Origin: Gemmatimonadales bacterium
GTDB lineage: Bacteria; Gemmatimonadota; Gemmatimonadetes; Gemmatimonadales; JACORV01
DNA: 53,453 nucleotides
Direction: 5' to 3'
Assembly (NCBI GenBank): GCA_030697825.1
Contig: JAUYOW010000329.1
Span: 1-53,453, forward strand
The notes beneath the pieces are model-generated. The model did not search any database. It was given only the letters and a program-made list of their open reading frames with translations, and was not told the DNA's origin. Positions within the stretch are counted from its first letter, which is position 1; every line of letters begins with the position of its first letter. Of this stretch, positions 44,045 to 52,023 are shown one piece after another. Both the position numbers and the translations under genes were made by a program.

Positions 44045-44050
44045 TATGCT
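44045..44050 (+). promoter_or_regulatory. Candidate -10-like box TATGCT before mlaE
   Basis: TATGCT lies 6 nt before the GTG start at 44057, at the stop codon of the CsgG-like gene, where no Shine-Dalgarno is seen. It could provide an internal, leaderless promoter; with a coupled operon upstream it may also be chance. Confidence 0.25.
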
Positions 44051-44056
44051 GAGGCC

Positions 44057-44842
44057 GTGACGGCGGTCGTCGCGGCAATCGGACAATCGGGAGCGCGCCG
44101 GCTTTCCGTTCTCGGAGGGCTGGCGCGCTTCGCATTGAGGGCCATGTCGGCCGCGGCCCGGCTCAGCCGGGCCGGCCGCTGGGTCACGCTACGCGTGCTC
44201 GTCAACCAGATCCGCTTCACCGGCATCCAGGCCATCGGCCTGGTCGCACTCCTCTCGGCGATCCTCTCGTTCCTGGTCATCGCGCAAACCAGCAGCCAGC
44301 TGGGGGCGGTCGCGCCCAACTTCATCGGCACCATCATGGTCGTGGCGGTGATCCGGGAGCTGGGCCCGCTCCTGACAGCGCTCATCGTCGTGAGCCGCTC
44401 GGGGACCGCGATCGCGGCCGAGATGGCGACCAACCGGGTATTGGGAGAGGTCACCGCTCTCGAGGCGATGGGGATCGACCCGTACATCTACCTGGTGCTA
44501 CCCCGCATGCTCGGCGCGATCGTGTCGGTCGCATGCCTGATGATCGTGTTCGACGGGGTGGCGCTCGTTTCGGGCTACATCGGCGCCAGCTTCGGCTCGG
44601 GCGGCATGCGGATCAGCCGCTACGCCGACATCGTGTTGAGCACCCTGTCGGCCAAGGACGTCTGGCTGACCGTCGCCAAGGGGATCACGTTTGGGGCCGC
44701 GGTGGCGCTCTTCTGCAGCTACCACGGCCTCGCGGTAAAGGCGGGCCCGACCGAGATCCCGCAGGCCGTGACGCGTGGAGTCGTGGGGACGATCGTGGCG
44801 ATCTTCATCATGTCCGCGGCGTTCGTAGCCATCGCGGCATGA
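44057..44842 (+). CDS. mlaE: MlaE-family ABC transporter permease (lipid/toluene-tolerance type)
   Basis: 261 residues, GTG start. Hydrophobic segments and the MlaE signature with TSSQLGAVAPNFIGTIMVVA, VIRELGPLLTALIVVSRSGT, AIAAEMATNRVLGEVTALEA and MGIDPYIYLVLPRMLGAIVS, closing with AVTRGVVGTIVAIFIMSA. MlaE is the inner-membrane permease of the phospholipid-trafficking MCE system. It is coupled to the ATPase-like gene (ATGA). Confidence 0.94.
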   Translation: MTAVVAAIGQSGARRLSVLGGLARFALRAMSAAARLSRAGRWVTLRVLVNQIRFTGIQAIGLVALLSAILSFLVIAQTSSQLGAVAPNFIGTIMVVAVIRELGPLLTALIVVSRSGTAIAAEMATNRVLGEVTALEAMGIDPYIYLVLPRMLGAIVSVACLMIVFDGVALVSGYIGASFGSGGMRISRYADIVLSTLSAKDVWLTVAKGITFGAAVALFCSYHGLAVKAGPTEIPQAVTRGVVGTIVAIFIMSAAFVAIAA

Positions 44843-45570
44843 GCCCGGAGCGCCGCTCGTTCCTAGCCCAGGCATACAGGTTCGGCGTGGAGACGGCGGC
44901 GGCGCTCGTCTTCAAGGACATTGACCTTCGCGACCGGCCCGACCACCCCGACCACCGGTTCGACGTGACGGTCGAGGCGGGGGAGGTCGTGGCGGTGGTG
45001 GGCGACGAGGACAGCGGCGTGGGCGACCTGGGGAGCTACGCGCTGGGCCTTCGGCGACCGCCCAGCGGCCAGACGATCGTGTTCGGCGCGCCGATAGCCG
45101 ACCTTCCCTACTACGATCTGCTCGTCTTCCGGCGGAGGCTGGGCTACCTTCAACTCGGCGACGGTCTCTTGCAGAATCTCACTCTGCACGACAACGTGGC
45201 GCTACCGCTGCGCTTCGCGTCAGACCATCGGCTGGCCGAGGTGGATGGTCGCGTGACGCAGCTGATGGACGACCTCCACCTCAGGGCGGTGGCCGGACTC
45301 CGCCCCGCGCAGGCGAACGAGGAAGACCGGCGCCGCACCGCCGTCGCTCGCGCCATCTCGCTCGATCCGGACCTGGTGGTGCTCGAAGCGCCGTTCGACG
45401 GGCTCACCGGCCGGGCCGCCGTGGACCTGATCGAACACGCGAGCCGCCGCGATGATGGCTCGCGCCGCACCGTATTCCTCACGGCGCAGGACCTGGTGCC
45501 GGCGATCCGGCGGCTGCTGACGCGCGTCGTGAAGGTCGTGGATGGCGAGGCCGTGGACGAGACGCCGTGA
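44839..45570 (+). CDS. MlaF-position ABC ATPase homologue with degenerate catalytic motifs
   Basis: 243 residues, ATG overlapping the mlaE stop. The fold is that of an ABC ATPase (FDVTVEAGEVVAVVGDEDSG, RRRLGYLQLGDGLLQNLTLHDNVALPLRF, RRRTAVARAISLDPDLVVL), but the key residues are replaced. Walker A GxxGxGK[S/T] reads GDEDSGVGDL (55-64), with no Lys. The LSGGQ signature reads QANEED (158-163). Walker B LLDEP reads VLEAP (181-185), losing the Asp and catalytic Glu. The H-loop His is missing (LTAQD). So it probably cannot hydrolyse ATP alone. It lies between mlaE and mlaD, where MlaF normally is. It may pair with another ATPase or regulate the permease. Confidence 0.85.
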   Translation: MSPERRSFLAQAYRFGVETAAALVFKDIDLRDRPDHPDHRFDVTVEAGEVVAVVGDEDSGVGDLGSYALGLRRPPSGQTIVFGAPIADLPYYDLLVFRRRLGYLQLGDGLLQNLTLHDNVALPLRFASDHRLAEVDGRVTQLMDDLHLRAVAGLRPAQANEEDRRRTAVARAISLDPDLVVLEAPFDGLTGRAAVDLIEHASRRDDGSRRTVFLTAQDLVPAIRRLLTRVVKVVDGEAVDETP

Positions 45571-46603
45571 CCCGAACCCGAACCCCAGACTCGTGAACGT
45601 TCAGCGCAGCGACCTTTACGTCGGCATGTTCCTCATTGGCACCGTCGCCCTCGTGGTGGCGGCTCTCGTCGCCACCAGCGGCTGGGGGATCAAGCGCTAC
45701 GACGTGTACGTGCGCACCGACGATGCCAAGGACATCGCGGTCGACACCAAGATCTTCATGCAGGGCCTGGAAGTCGGTCGCGTGGCCGCGATATCACCAC
45801 GGCCGGCGGCGGGCTCGGCGGGCCGGCTCGAATTCGTCCTCAAGCTCTCGCTGCTCGACGCATTCGCCGACGGCACCCCCCTGCGCCTCCCCCGCGGCAC
45901 CGATGCGGAGGTCGAAAGCGGCCTCCTGGGCGGCTCCACCCTGCTGCTGGTGATCCACTCCGACAGCGGCGGAACGCTGGGCCCCGGTGACACTATCGAC
46001 ATGCACCGCAGTCCCGCGGCCATGGAGGCCTTCGGCGCGCTGGCCAACGACCTCAAGGGCACCATCCAGGCGGCGCTGGTCGCCGCCACCGGCACCTTGG
46101 ACGCGACCCGCCGCCTCGCCGACAGCCTCGCCGCCGCCTCAGGGACCGCACGCCACTTCCTAATGGGCGTCGAGCCCGAAACGCACAAGCTCATGGGCGG
46201 CGTGGCGGCGAACCTCGACCGGCTCCGGCTCATCATGGACAGCAGCAACGTCAGGACGGGCGTTACTTTCCGCCAGGTGGACTCGACGATCGTGCAGTCT
46301 CGGCGGCTCCTTATCAGCGTTGATTCGCTCACCCGCCTCTTCATCGCGATGGGAGGGGAGAACCGGCCGGAGATCGCCGCCATCATCGCGAACCTCCGGC
46401 AGCTCACGCAGCAGCTACAGTTCGTACTCGAGCAGGTGGGCCGGCGCCCCATGCGGCTCATCACCGGCGTCAAGATGCCCGACTCGCTCGCCGCGTGGCG
46501 GCGCGACTCCGCGCGCGCCGCGACCCCGCCGGTCCGGCCCGACACGACACGCCCCACCCCCGCCGCGCGCGATACCACCCCGCGCCCCAGGGACCAGCGA
46601 TGA
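45542..46603 (+). CDS. mlaD: MlaD/MCE-domain lipid-binding protein
   Basis: 353 residues from the ATG at 45542, which has AAGG about 8 nt upstream and overlaps the ATPase-like gene by 29 nt; a GTG at 45593 is an alternative and would start closer to the conserved RSDLYVGMF. One N-terminal TM anchor (FLIGTVALVVAALVATSG). MCE domain: DDAKDIAVDTKIFMQGLEVG, RLEFVLKLSLLDAFADGTPL and ESGLLGGSTLLLVIHSD. The long helical C-terminus (KGTIQAALVAATGTLDATRR) forms the shuttle tunnel, then a Pro/Arg/Thr-rich tail. MlaD binds lipids in the periplasm. It is coupled to the HD-GYP gene (ATGA). Confidence 0.9.
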   Translation: MARPWTRRRDPNPNPRLVNVQRSDLYVGMFLIGTVALVVAALVATSGWGIKRYDVYVRTDDAKDIAVDTKIFMQGLEVGRVAAISPRPAAGSAGRLEFVLKLSLLDAFADGTPLRLPRGTDAEVESGLLGGSTLLLVIHSDSGGTLGPGDTIDMHRSPAAMEAFGALANDLKGTIQAALVAATGTLDATRRLADSLAAASGTARHFLMGVEPETHKLMGGVAANLDRLRLIMDSSNVRTGVTFRQVDSTIVQSRRLLISVDSLTRLFIAMGGENRPEIAAIIANLRQLTQQLQFVLEQVGRRPMRLITGVKMPDSLAAWRRDSARAATPPVRPDTTRPTPAARDTTPRPRDQR

Positions 46604-48540
46604 AGTTCGTCCTGCTCCACGGGCCGACCTGGGACCCGGGCGAGGCGCGGGCCGCGCTCGACGCCGAGCAGATAGAGCGCAAGGCGATCAACGCCCTCGG
46701 CCCCGGCACCATCGACGAGCGGCCTACGGTCCTGCTGCTCGACGAGCCGCTGCGGCGGATCCTGGGCCTGGGGGGAGTGCGGAGCGCCGCGAACGCGGGT
46801 GCGAGCGTGGTCGGCCTCGGCGCCCCCGGCGAGGCCGACATGCCCGCCGACCTGCCCGGCGCGGACTTGGTCTCCGCCTTCCTCACGCACCCCGCCGGAC
46901 CGCGCCAGCTCTTGACGGCGCTGAGGGCGGCGTACCGCGAGGCGGCCATGCGGATCGACGCGCACCGTGCCCGAGCGGAAATAGCGGCGCGCTCGAAGGA
47001 GATCACCGACCTCACCCGCATCGGCGTCGCGCTCAGCACCGAGCGCAACTACGACGTCCTTCTGGACCTGATCCTCACCCAGGCGCGACAAATCACCCAG
47101 TCCGACGGCGGCTCGCTCTACCTCGTCGAGGGGCGCGACACTCCCGCCCCGCAACTCCGGTTCAAGCTGACGCAAGGCGATACCCTTCAGAACGCGGGCT
47201 TCGTCGAGTTCGCGATGGCGCTCGACAACCGGAGCCTCGCGGGCTACGTCTGCTCCACCGGCGAGCCGCTGGTCATCGACGACGTGTACTTCCTGCCGCC
47301 CGACGTGGAGTACTCGTTCAACCGCAGCTTCGACGAACGCAACAACTACCGGTCCAAGTCCATGCTCACCGTCCCGATGCGGAACCACCGGGACGAAGTG
47401 ATCGGCGCGCTCCAGCTCATCAACCGGAAGCGCGACCCGGCTGTGAAGCTGGTCTCGCCGGAGCTGGTGGACGGGCAGGTAGTTCCCTACTCGCGGCGCA
47501 CCGTCGAGATCGTGACCGCGCTCGCCGGGCAGGCCGCGGTATCCATAGAGAACAGCCTGCTATATGAGAACATCGAGCGCCTGTTCGAGGGATTCGTCAC
47601 CGCGGCCGTCACCGCGATCGAGCAGCGAGACCCGACCACGTTCGGCCACTCCGGCCGCGTGGCTACCATGACCGTGGGGCTCGCGGAAGTCGTGGACCGC
47701 GCCTCGGACGGCCAGTACCGGCACATCAACTTCTCGCGCGAGCAGGTCAAGGAGATCCGCTATGCCGGGCTCCTGCACGACTTCGGCAAGGTCGGGGTGC
47801 GCGAGCAGGTGCTCGTCAAGGCCAAGAAGCTCTACCCGCCGGACCTCTCGCTCGTGAAGTCCCGGTGCGCCTTCATCAAGCGCACCGCGGAGCTCGAGTA
47901 TCACCGCCGGCGCGCGGACTACCTCACCGGGCACGGCACGCAGGGCTACGGAGAGTTCATCGCCGAACTGGACCGGACCCACTTCAAGGAGATCGACGCC
48001 CTGGATTCGTTCCTCAAGACGGTGCTGTCGGCCAACGAGCCTTCGCTGCTGCCCGAGGGGAGCTTCGAGGAGTTGCTGGCCCTGGCCGAGAGGCGGTTCA
48101 CCGACATCGACGGCCACGACCAGGCGTACTTGTCGGACGACGAGGTTCGGTTTCTGACTATCCGGAAGGGGAGCCTGGACGAGGCGGAGCGGCTGGAAAT
48201 AGAGAGCCACGTCACGCACACGTACCAGTTCCTGCTCCAGATCCCATGGACGAAGGAGCTGTCGCAGATCCCGCTCATCGCCTACGGGCACCACGAGAAG
48301 CTGGACGGGCGCGGCTACCCCAGAAAGGTGGCGGCCGCCCACATCCCGATCCAGACCCGGATGATGACGATCAGCGACATCTTCGACGCGCTGACGGCGG
48401 CGGACCGGCCGTACAAGAGGGCGGTGCCGTTGCAGAGGGCGCTGGATATCATGTCGTCCGAGGTGAAAGAAGGGATGCTGGATCCCGAGTTGTTCAGGTT
48501 GTTCACCGAGGGGAAGGTGTTCGAGACGTTGGCGGGCTAG
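46600..48540 (+). CDS. GAF plus HD-GYP protein with a ~100-residue insert, coupled to the Mla operon
   Basis: 646 residues. Residues 1-115 form a receiver-like fold (FVLLHGPTWD, VLLLDEP, FLTHPAGPRQLLTALRAAYR) lacking the usual phospho-Asp context. GAF at about 150-320 (STERNYDVLLDLILTQARQI, SLAGYVCSTGEPLVIDDVYF). HD-GYP from about 330: GHSGRVATMT, LLHDFGKVGV (HD) and YGHHEKLDGRGYP, then TISDIFDALTAADRPYK. HD-GYP enzymes hydrolyse cyclic di-GMP. Between HD and HHExxDGxGYP there are about 185 residues rather than about 75, so about 100 residues (KKLYPPDLSLVK to TIRKGSLDEAE) are inserted. It shares ATGA with mlaD, an unusual operon partner. Confidence 0.9.
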   Translation: MKFVLLHGPTWDPGEARAALDAEQIERKAINALGPGTIDERPTVLLLDEPLRRILGLGGVRSAANAGASVVGLGAPGEADMPADLPGADLVSAFLTHPAGPRQLLTALRAAYREAAMRIDAHRARAEIAARSKEITDLTRIGVALSTERNYDVLLDLILTQARQITQSDGGSLYLVEGRDTPAPQLRFKLTQGDTLQNAGFVEFAMALDNRSLAGYVCSTGEPLVIDDVYFLPPDVEYSFNRSFDERNNYRSKSMLTVPMRNHRDEVIGALQLINRKRDPAVKLVSPELVDGQVVPYSRRTVEIVTALAGQAAVSIENSLLYENIERLFEGFVTAAVTAIEQRDPTTFGHSGRVATMTVGLAEVVDRASDGQYRHINFSREQVKEIRYAGLLHDFGKVGVREQVLVKAKKLYPPDLSLVKSRCAFIKRTAELEYHRRRADYLTGHGTQGYGEFIAELDRTHFKEIDALDSFLKTVLSANEPSLLPEGSFEELLALAERRFTDIDGHDQAYLSDDEVRFLTIRKGSLDEAERLEIESHVTHTYQFLLQIPWTKELSQIPLIAYGHHEKLDGRGYPRKVAAAHIPIQTRMMTISDIFDALTAADRPYKRAVPLQRALDIMSSEVKEGMLDPELFRLFTEGKVFETLAG

Positions 48541-48686
48541 GAGAGCCGTCTTCGCCGCGACCGGGCAACGGATACGTCGGCTGCCGATCAGGATGACAGG
48601 ATGACGGGATTACAGGGGGCGGTAGAGTTGCAGAGTTGCAGAGTTGCAGCGGTGGACAGGCGGACGGGTTTCAGGACTGAGGGCCC
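48541..48686. other. Intergenic spacer before xdhC
   Basis: This 146-bp gap holds the octamer repeat at 48624-48647 and no supported ORF or hairpin terminator. The HD-GYP operon ends here and xdhC starts with a GTG at 48687, without a clear Shine-Dalgarno. Confidence 0.5.
48624..48647. repeat. Octanucleotide tandem repeat AGAGTTGC x3
   Basis: Three perfect AGAGTTGC units. The same unit in reverse complement (GCAACTCT and two one-base variants) is repeated three times at 22619-22642, so this is a dispersed, tandemly arranged intergenic word. Confidence 0.85.
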
Positions 48687-49742
48687 GTGACCGAGCTCCA
48701 GACCATCATCACCGCCATCCAGAGGGCAGGAGTCAGGGGAAAGCCAGCCGTGCTGGCCACCCTCATGAAGGTGGCGGGTTCGGCGTACCGGGGTCCCGGC
48801 GCGCGAATGGTCGTGCTGCCTGACGGCACGAGCGTGGGCGCCATCAGCGGCGGGTGCCTCGAGAAGGACGTGGTCGCGCACGCTGAACGGGTGCAGACGA
48901 GCGGCAAGGCCGTAGCGGTCGAGTACGATCTCACCCGGGACGATGACGCGCCGTGGGGACTGGGCATGGGGTGCGCGGCGAAGCTCGACGTGCTCCTTGA
49001 GCCGGTGGCCGCCGGGCGCGCGCCTGCTCACCTGGAGTTCATGGAAGCGGTGATGCGGGACCGGGTACCGGCCGCCGTGGCCACGTTGTTCCGCGCGCCG
49101 GAGGGCGCCGGGTCGGTCGGCGCCCGGCTCGTTGTCCGGGCGGACGGCGATGCCATCGGCGACCTGGTCGGCGGCGAGTTGGGCGGCTCGGTCGTGACCG
49201 ACGCCGAGAGGGTCATGCGTGAGGAGCGATCGGACGCGGTCGAGTACCGGACGGCGGGCGGCGTGGCGGAAGTGCTGATCGAGTATGTTCCCCGCCCCAT
49301 CGCGCTCGTCGTCTGCGGCGACGGGAACGACACCGGTCCGCTTGCTCAGCTCGGCCTCGAGCTGGGCTGGCAGGTGCGCATCGTGACGAAGGACGATCCC
49401 GTCGGGGTGCTCGACGACCGGACGGCGGCGGTGGTCATGACACACAACTATCCTCGTGACGCCGTCCTGCTGGAGACCCTTCTGAAGTCGCACACCCGCT
49501 ACATCGGCCTGCTTGGCCCGCGGTCCAGGACCGAGCGGCTGCTGGGCGAGCTGAAGCAGCGCGGCGAAGAGCCCAATCTCGTCCAGCTCGCCAAGCTCCA
49601 TGCACCGGTCGGCCTCGACCTCGGCGCCGAGACGCCGGGCGAGATCGCGCTGTCGATAGCGGGAGAGATCCGCGCCGTGATGGGCGGGCGCGCCGGCGGG
49701 ATGCTGCGCGAGCGGAAAGGGCCGATCCACGACCGGCGCTGA
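48687..49742 (+). CDS. xdhC: XdhC/CoxI-family molybdoenzyme accessory protein
   Basis: 351 residues, GTG start. The N-terminal XdhC/CoxI domain has VAGSAYRGPGARMVVLPDGT and VGAISGGCLEKDVVAHAE (Cys site), then GMGCAAKLDVLLEP. The C-terminal Rossmann-type domain has GNDTGPLAQLGLELGWQVRI, VMTHNYPRDAVLLETLLKS and YIGLLGPRSRTERLL. XdhC inserts sulfurated molybdenum cofactor into xanthine dehydrogenase-type enzymes. No molybdenum hydroxylase is in the window. It is followed by a MocA-like gene 16 nt away, a common pairing. Confidence 0.92.
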   Translation: MTELQTIITAIQRAGVRGKPAVLATLMKVAGSAYRGPGARMVVLPDGTSVGAISGGCLEKDVVAHAERVQTSGKAVAVEYDLTRDDDAPWGLGMGCAAKLDVLLEPVAAGRAPAHLEFMEAVMRDRVPAAVATLFRAPEGAGSVGARLVVRADGDAIGDLVGGELGGSVVTDAERVMREERSDAVEYRTAGGVAEVLIEYVPRPIALVVCGDGNDTGPLAQLGLELGWQVRIVTKDDPVGVLDDRTAAVVMTHNYPRDAVLLETLLKSHTRYIGLLGPRSRTERLLGELKQRGEEPNLVQLAKLHAPVGLDLGAETPGEIALSIAGEIRAVMGGRAGGMLRERKGPIHDRR

Positions 49743-49758
49743 GCGGCGTACCGCGCCG

Positions 49759-50364
49759 GTGGTCGGCGTGATCGTTCTCGCCGCGGGCGGCTCCACGCGG
49801 CTCGGTCATCCCAAGCAACTGCTGCCGCACCTGGGGCGCACGCTGCTCCGCCACGCGGCGGACGTCGCCGTGCAGGCGGCGACCGGCCCGGTCGTGGTGG
49901 TCCTCGGCGCGCAGGCGGATCTCCTGCGGGGTCAGGTGTCCAGGCTGATGCTCGAGGTCATAGTCAACCGCGATTGGCGCACCGGCATCGCGACGTCGAT
50001 CCAGGCCGGCCTCGGATCCCTGGGCAGGGACCGGGAGCCCGACGCCGTGATCCTCATGACCTGCGACCAGCCGCACGTTTCAGCGGAACTGCTCCGCCGC
50101 CTGGTGGACAGGTACGCGGACGCCCGCCCGCCCGCGGTCGCGTGCGCCTACGCCGGCACGCTGGGCACGCCCGCGCTGTTCGACCGGTCGCTCTTCGGCG
50201 AGCTCTTCCTGCTCACCGGCGACAACGGCGCGAAAAAGGTGATCGAAAAGCACAAGAGCGGAGCCATTCGTGTCACGTTCGAGGAGGGCGTTGTGGACAT
50301 CGATACCCCGGAAGACCTGCGCAAGCTCGGCATCCGGCGCTCGGGCGCGAGGGAGAGGTTGTGA
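49759..50364 (+). CDS. mocA: Molybdenum cofactor cytidylyltransferase-like NTP transferase (MocA-like)
   Basis: 201 residues, GTG start. The N-terminal nucleotide-binding motif is VIVLAAGGSTRLGHPKQLLP (the LAAGxSxRxGxxKxL signature). LMTCDQPHVSAELLRRLVD holds the metal-binding CDxP. GDNGAKKVIEKHKS and VDIDTPEDLRKL are also typical. MocA-type enzymes transfer CMP or GMP to molybdopterin. The neighbour xdhC supports a role in xanthine-dehydrogenase maturation. It ends GTGA-coupled to the peptidase gene. Confidence 0.88.
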   Translation: MVGVIVLAAGGSTRLGHPKQLLPHLGRTLLRHAADVAVQAATGPVVVVLGAQADLLRGQVSRLMLEVIVNRDWRTGIATSIQAGLGSLGRDREPDAVILMTCDQPHVSAELLRRLVDRYADARPPAVACAYAGTLGTPALFDRSLFGELFLLTGDNGAKKVIEKHKSGAIRVTFEEGVVDIDTPEDLRKLGIRRSGARERL

Positions 50365-51971
50365 AGAACGCGGTGCGTGGTGCGTGGGTCGCGATGGTGA
50401 CGGTCTGCCTGGCGGCGGTCGCCCCGGCGGCGGCGCAGGCCCCGGCCGAGGGGTGGTGGCGTCACGTGTCGGCCCTCGCCGACGACTCCATGCGCGGCCG
50501 CGAGACCGGGAGCGTGGAGCACCGCAAGGCAGCCGCTTACGTAGCCGACCTGTTCCGGGGCGCCGGCCTCCGGCCCGGCGGCACTCAGGGCTACATCCAG
50601 ACCGTCCGCTTCCGCACCCGACGCGTGGTGGAGGAGCGTTCGAGCCTCGCATTGGTGCGCGCGGGTGGCGCGGTCGAGCCCATCCTCCTGGGCGACGAGG
50701 CGACGCTGGGAATGCGTATCAACCCGGCGCCTAACACCGAAGTGCCGCTGGCCTTCATCGGATTCGGGCTCACCGTCCCCGAGCTTTCCTACGACGATCT
50801 CGAGGGTCTCGACGTCCGCGGCAAGGTCGTCGTCCTGATGTCGGGCGGCCCCCCCACGATCCCGGGCCCCGTGCTGGCGCACTCCCAGTCGGTGCGCTGG
50901 GAAGCGCTCCGGCGCGCGGGCGCCGTCGGCGTCATCACCATCCCGAACCCGCGCGGCCAGGACATACCGTGGGCGCGGTCGATGCTGTCGCGCTTCGCGC
51001 CCTCGATGACGCTAGCCGACTCGACGCTCGACGAGACGGCCGGCCAGCGGCTCGCCGTGACGTTCAACCCCGAGCGCGCGCAGAAGCTCTTCGCGGGTTC
51101 CGGTCACACCTTCGCGGAAATGCTGAGCCTGGCCAACGCCGACCAGCGGTTGCCGAGGTTCCCGCTGGCCGCGTCGATTCGCGCCACGGTCGCAACTGAG
51201 ACCGCCGATGTCGAGTCGCAGAACGTGGTCGGGATCCTTCCCGGGACCGATCCCGTGCTGCGGAACGAGTACGTCGTCATCAGCGCCCACCTCGACCACG
51301 TCGGCGTCGGGCGGCCCATCAACGGCGACAGCATCTACAACGGAGCGATGGACAACGCCTCCGGCACCGCGACGCTTCTGGAGACGGCGCTCACGCTCGC
51401 GCGCACGCGCACCAGGTTCCGCCGATCCATCATCTTCCTCGCCTGCACCGCCGAGGAGAAGGGCCTCCTGGGCTCACGCTACTTCGCGGCGCACCCGACG
51501 GTGCCCGCGGCCGCCATCGTCGCGGACGTCAACGTGGACATGTTCCTTCCACTCTTCCCGCTCCGCAGCCTCATCGTCAACGGACTCGAGGAGTCGGACC
51601 TCGCCTCCGATGTTCGCGCGGCCGCCGAGCCGTTAGGCATCATGGTGCTGTCCGACCCGGAGCCGTTGCGCAATGCGTTCACCCGGAGCGACCAGTACAG
51701 CTTCATTCGCCGAGGCGTGACGTCCATTTCGCTGAAGAACGGCTTCGACGCGGGGTCCCCGGAACACGCGATCGTCCGGCGCTTCCGCGCGGAACGCTAC
51801 CACGCCCCCGCCGACGATCTCGCCCAGCCGGTGGACCTCCAGGCCGCCACCGACTTCAACCGGGTGTACCTGGCCGTGCTCGAACAGGTCGCGAACCGAC
51901 CCACGAGGCCGGCGTGGAACGCGGACAGCTTCTTTAGGCGTTTCGCGCGGAACCAGGCCGCGACGCCCTAG
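50361..51971 (+). CDS. M28-family aminopeptidase, exported
   Basis: 536 residues from a GTG overlapping the previous stop (GTGA), with GGGAGAGG upstream. Signal peptide (CLAAVAPAAAQAPA). PA-like domain about 130-260. Catalytic M28 region with zinc ligands ISAHLDHVG (His, Asp), IYNGAMDNASGTATLLE (Asp), CTAEEKGLLGS (Glu Glu) and VNVDMF (Asp), with the last His in ERYHAPADD near the C-terminus. It should trim peptides or amino acids in the periplasm. The three genes xdhC-mocA-peptidase lie close together, but functional linkage is unclear. Confidence 0.9.
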   Translation: MKNAVRGAWVAMVTVCLAAVAPAAAQAPAEGWWRHVSALADDSMRGRETGSVEHRKAAAYVADLFRGAGLRPGGTQGYIQTVRFRTRRVVEERSSLALVRAGGAVEPILLGDEATLGMRINPAPNTEVPLAFIGFGLTVPELSYDDLEGLDVRGKVVVLMSGGPPTIPGPVLAHSQSVRWEALRRAGAVGVITIPNPRGQDIPWARSMLSRFAPSMTLADSTLDETAGQRLAVTFNPERAQKLFAGSGHTFAEMLSLANADQRLPRFPLAASIRATVATETADVESQNVVGILPGTDPVLRNEYVVISAHLDHVGVGRPINGDSIYNGAMDNASGTATLLETALTLARTRTRFRRSIIFLACTAEEKGLLGSRYFAAHPTVPAAAIVADVNVDMFLPLFPLRSLIVNGLEESDLASDVRAAAEPLGIMVLSDPEPLRNAFTRSDQYSFIRRGVTSISLKNGFDAGSPEHAIVRRFRAERYHAPADDLAQPVDLQAATDFNRVYLAVLEQVANRPTRPAWNADSFFRRFARNQAATP

Positions 51972-52023
51972 CAGGGTGCTGAAAAACCTCTGAAGCGAGC
52001 CGCTTGAGCGGCGAGGAGGATGT

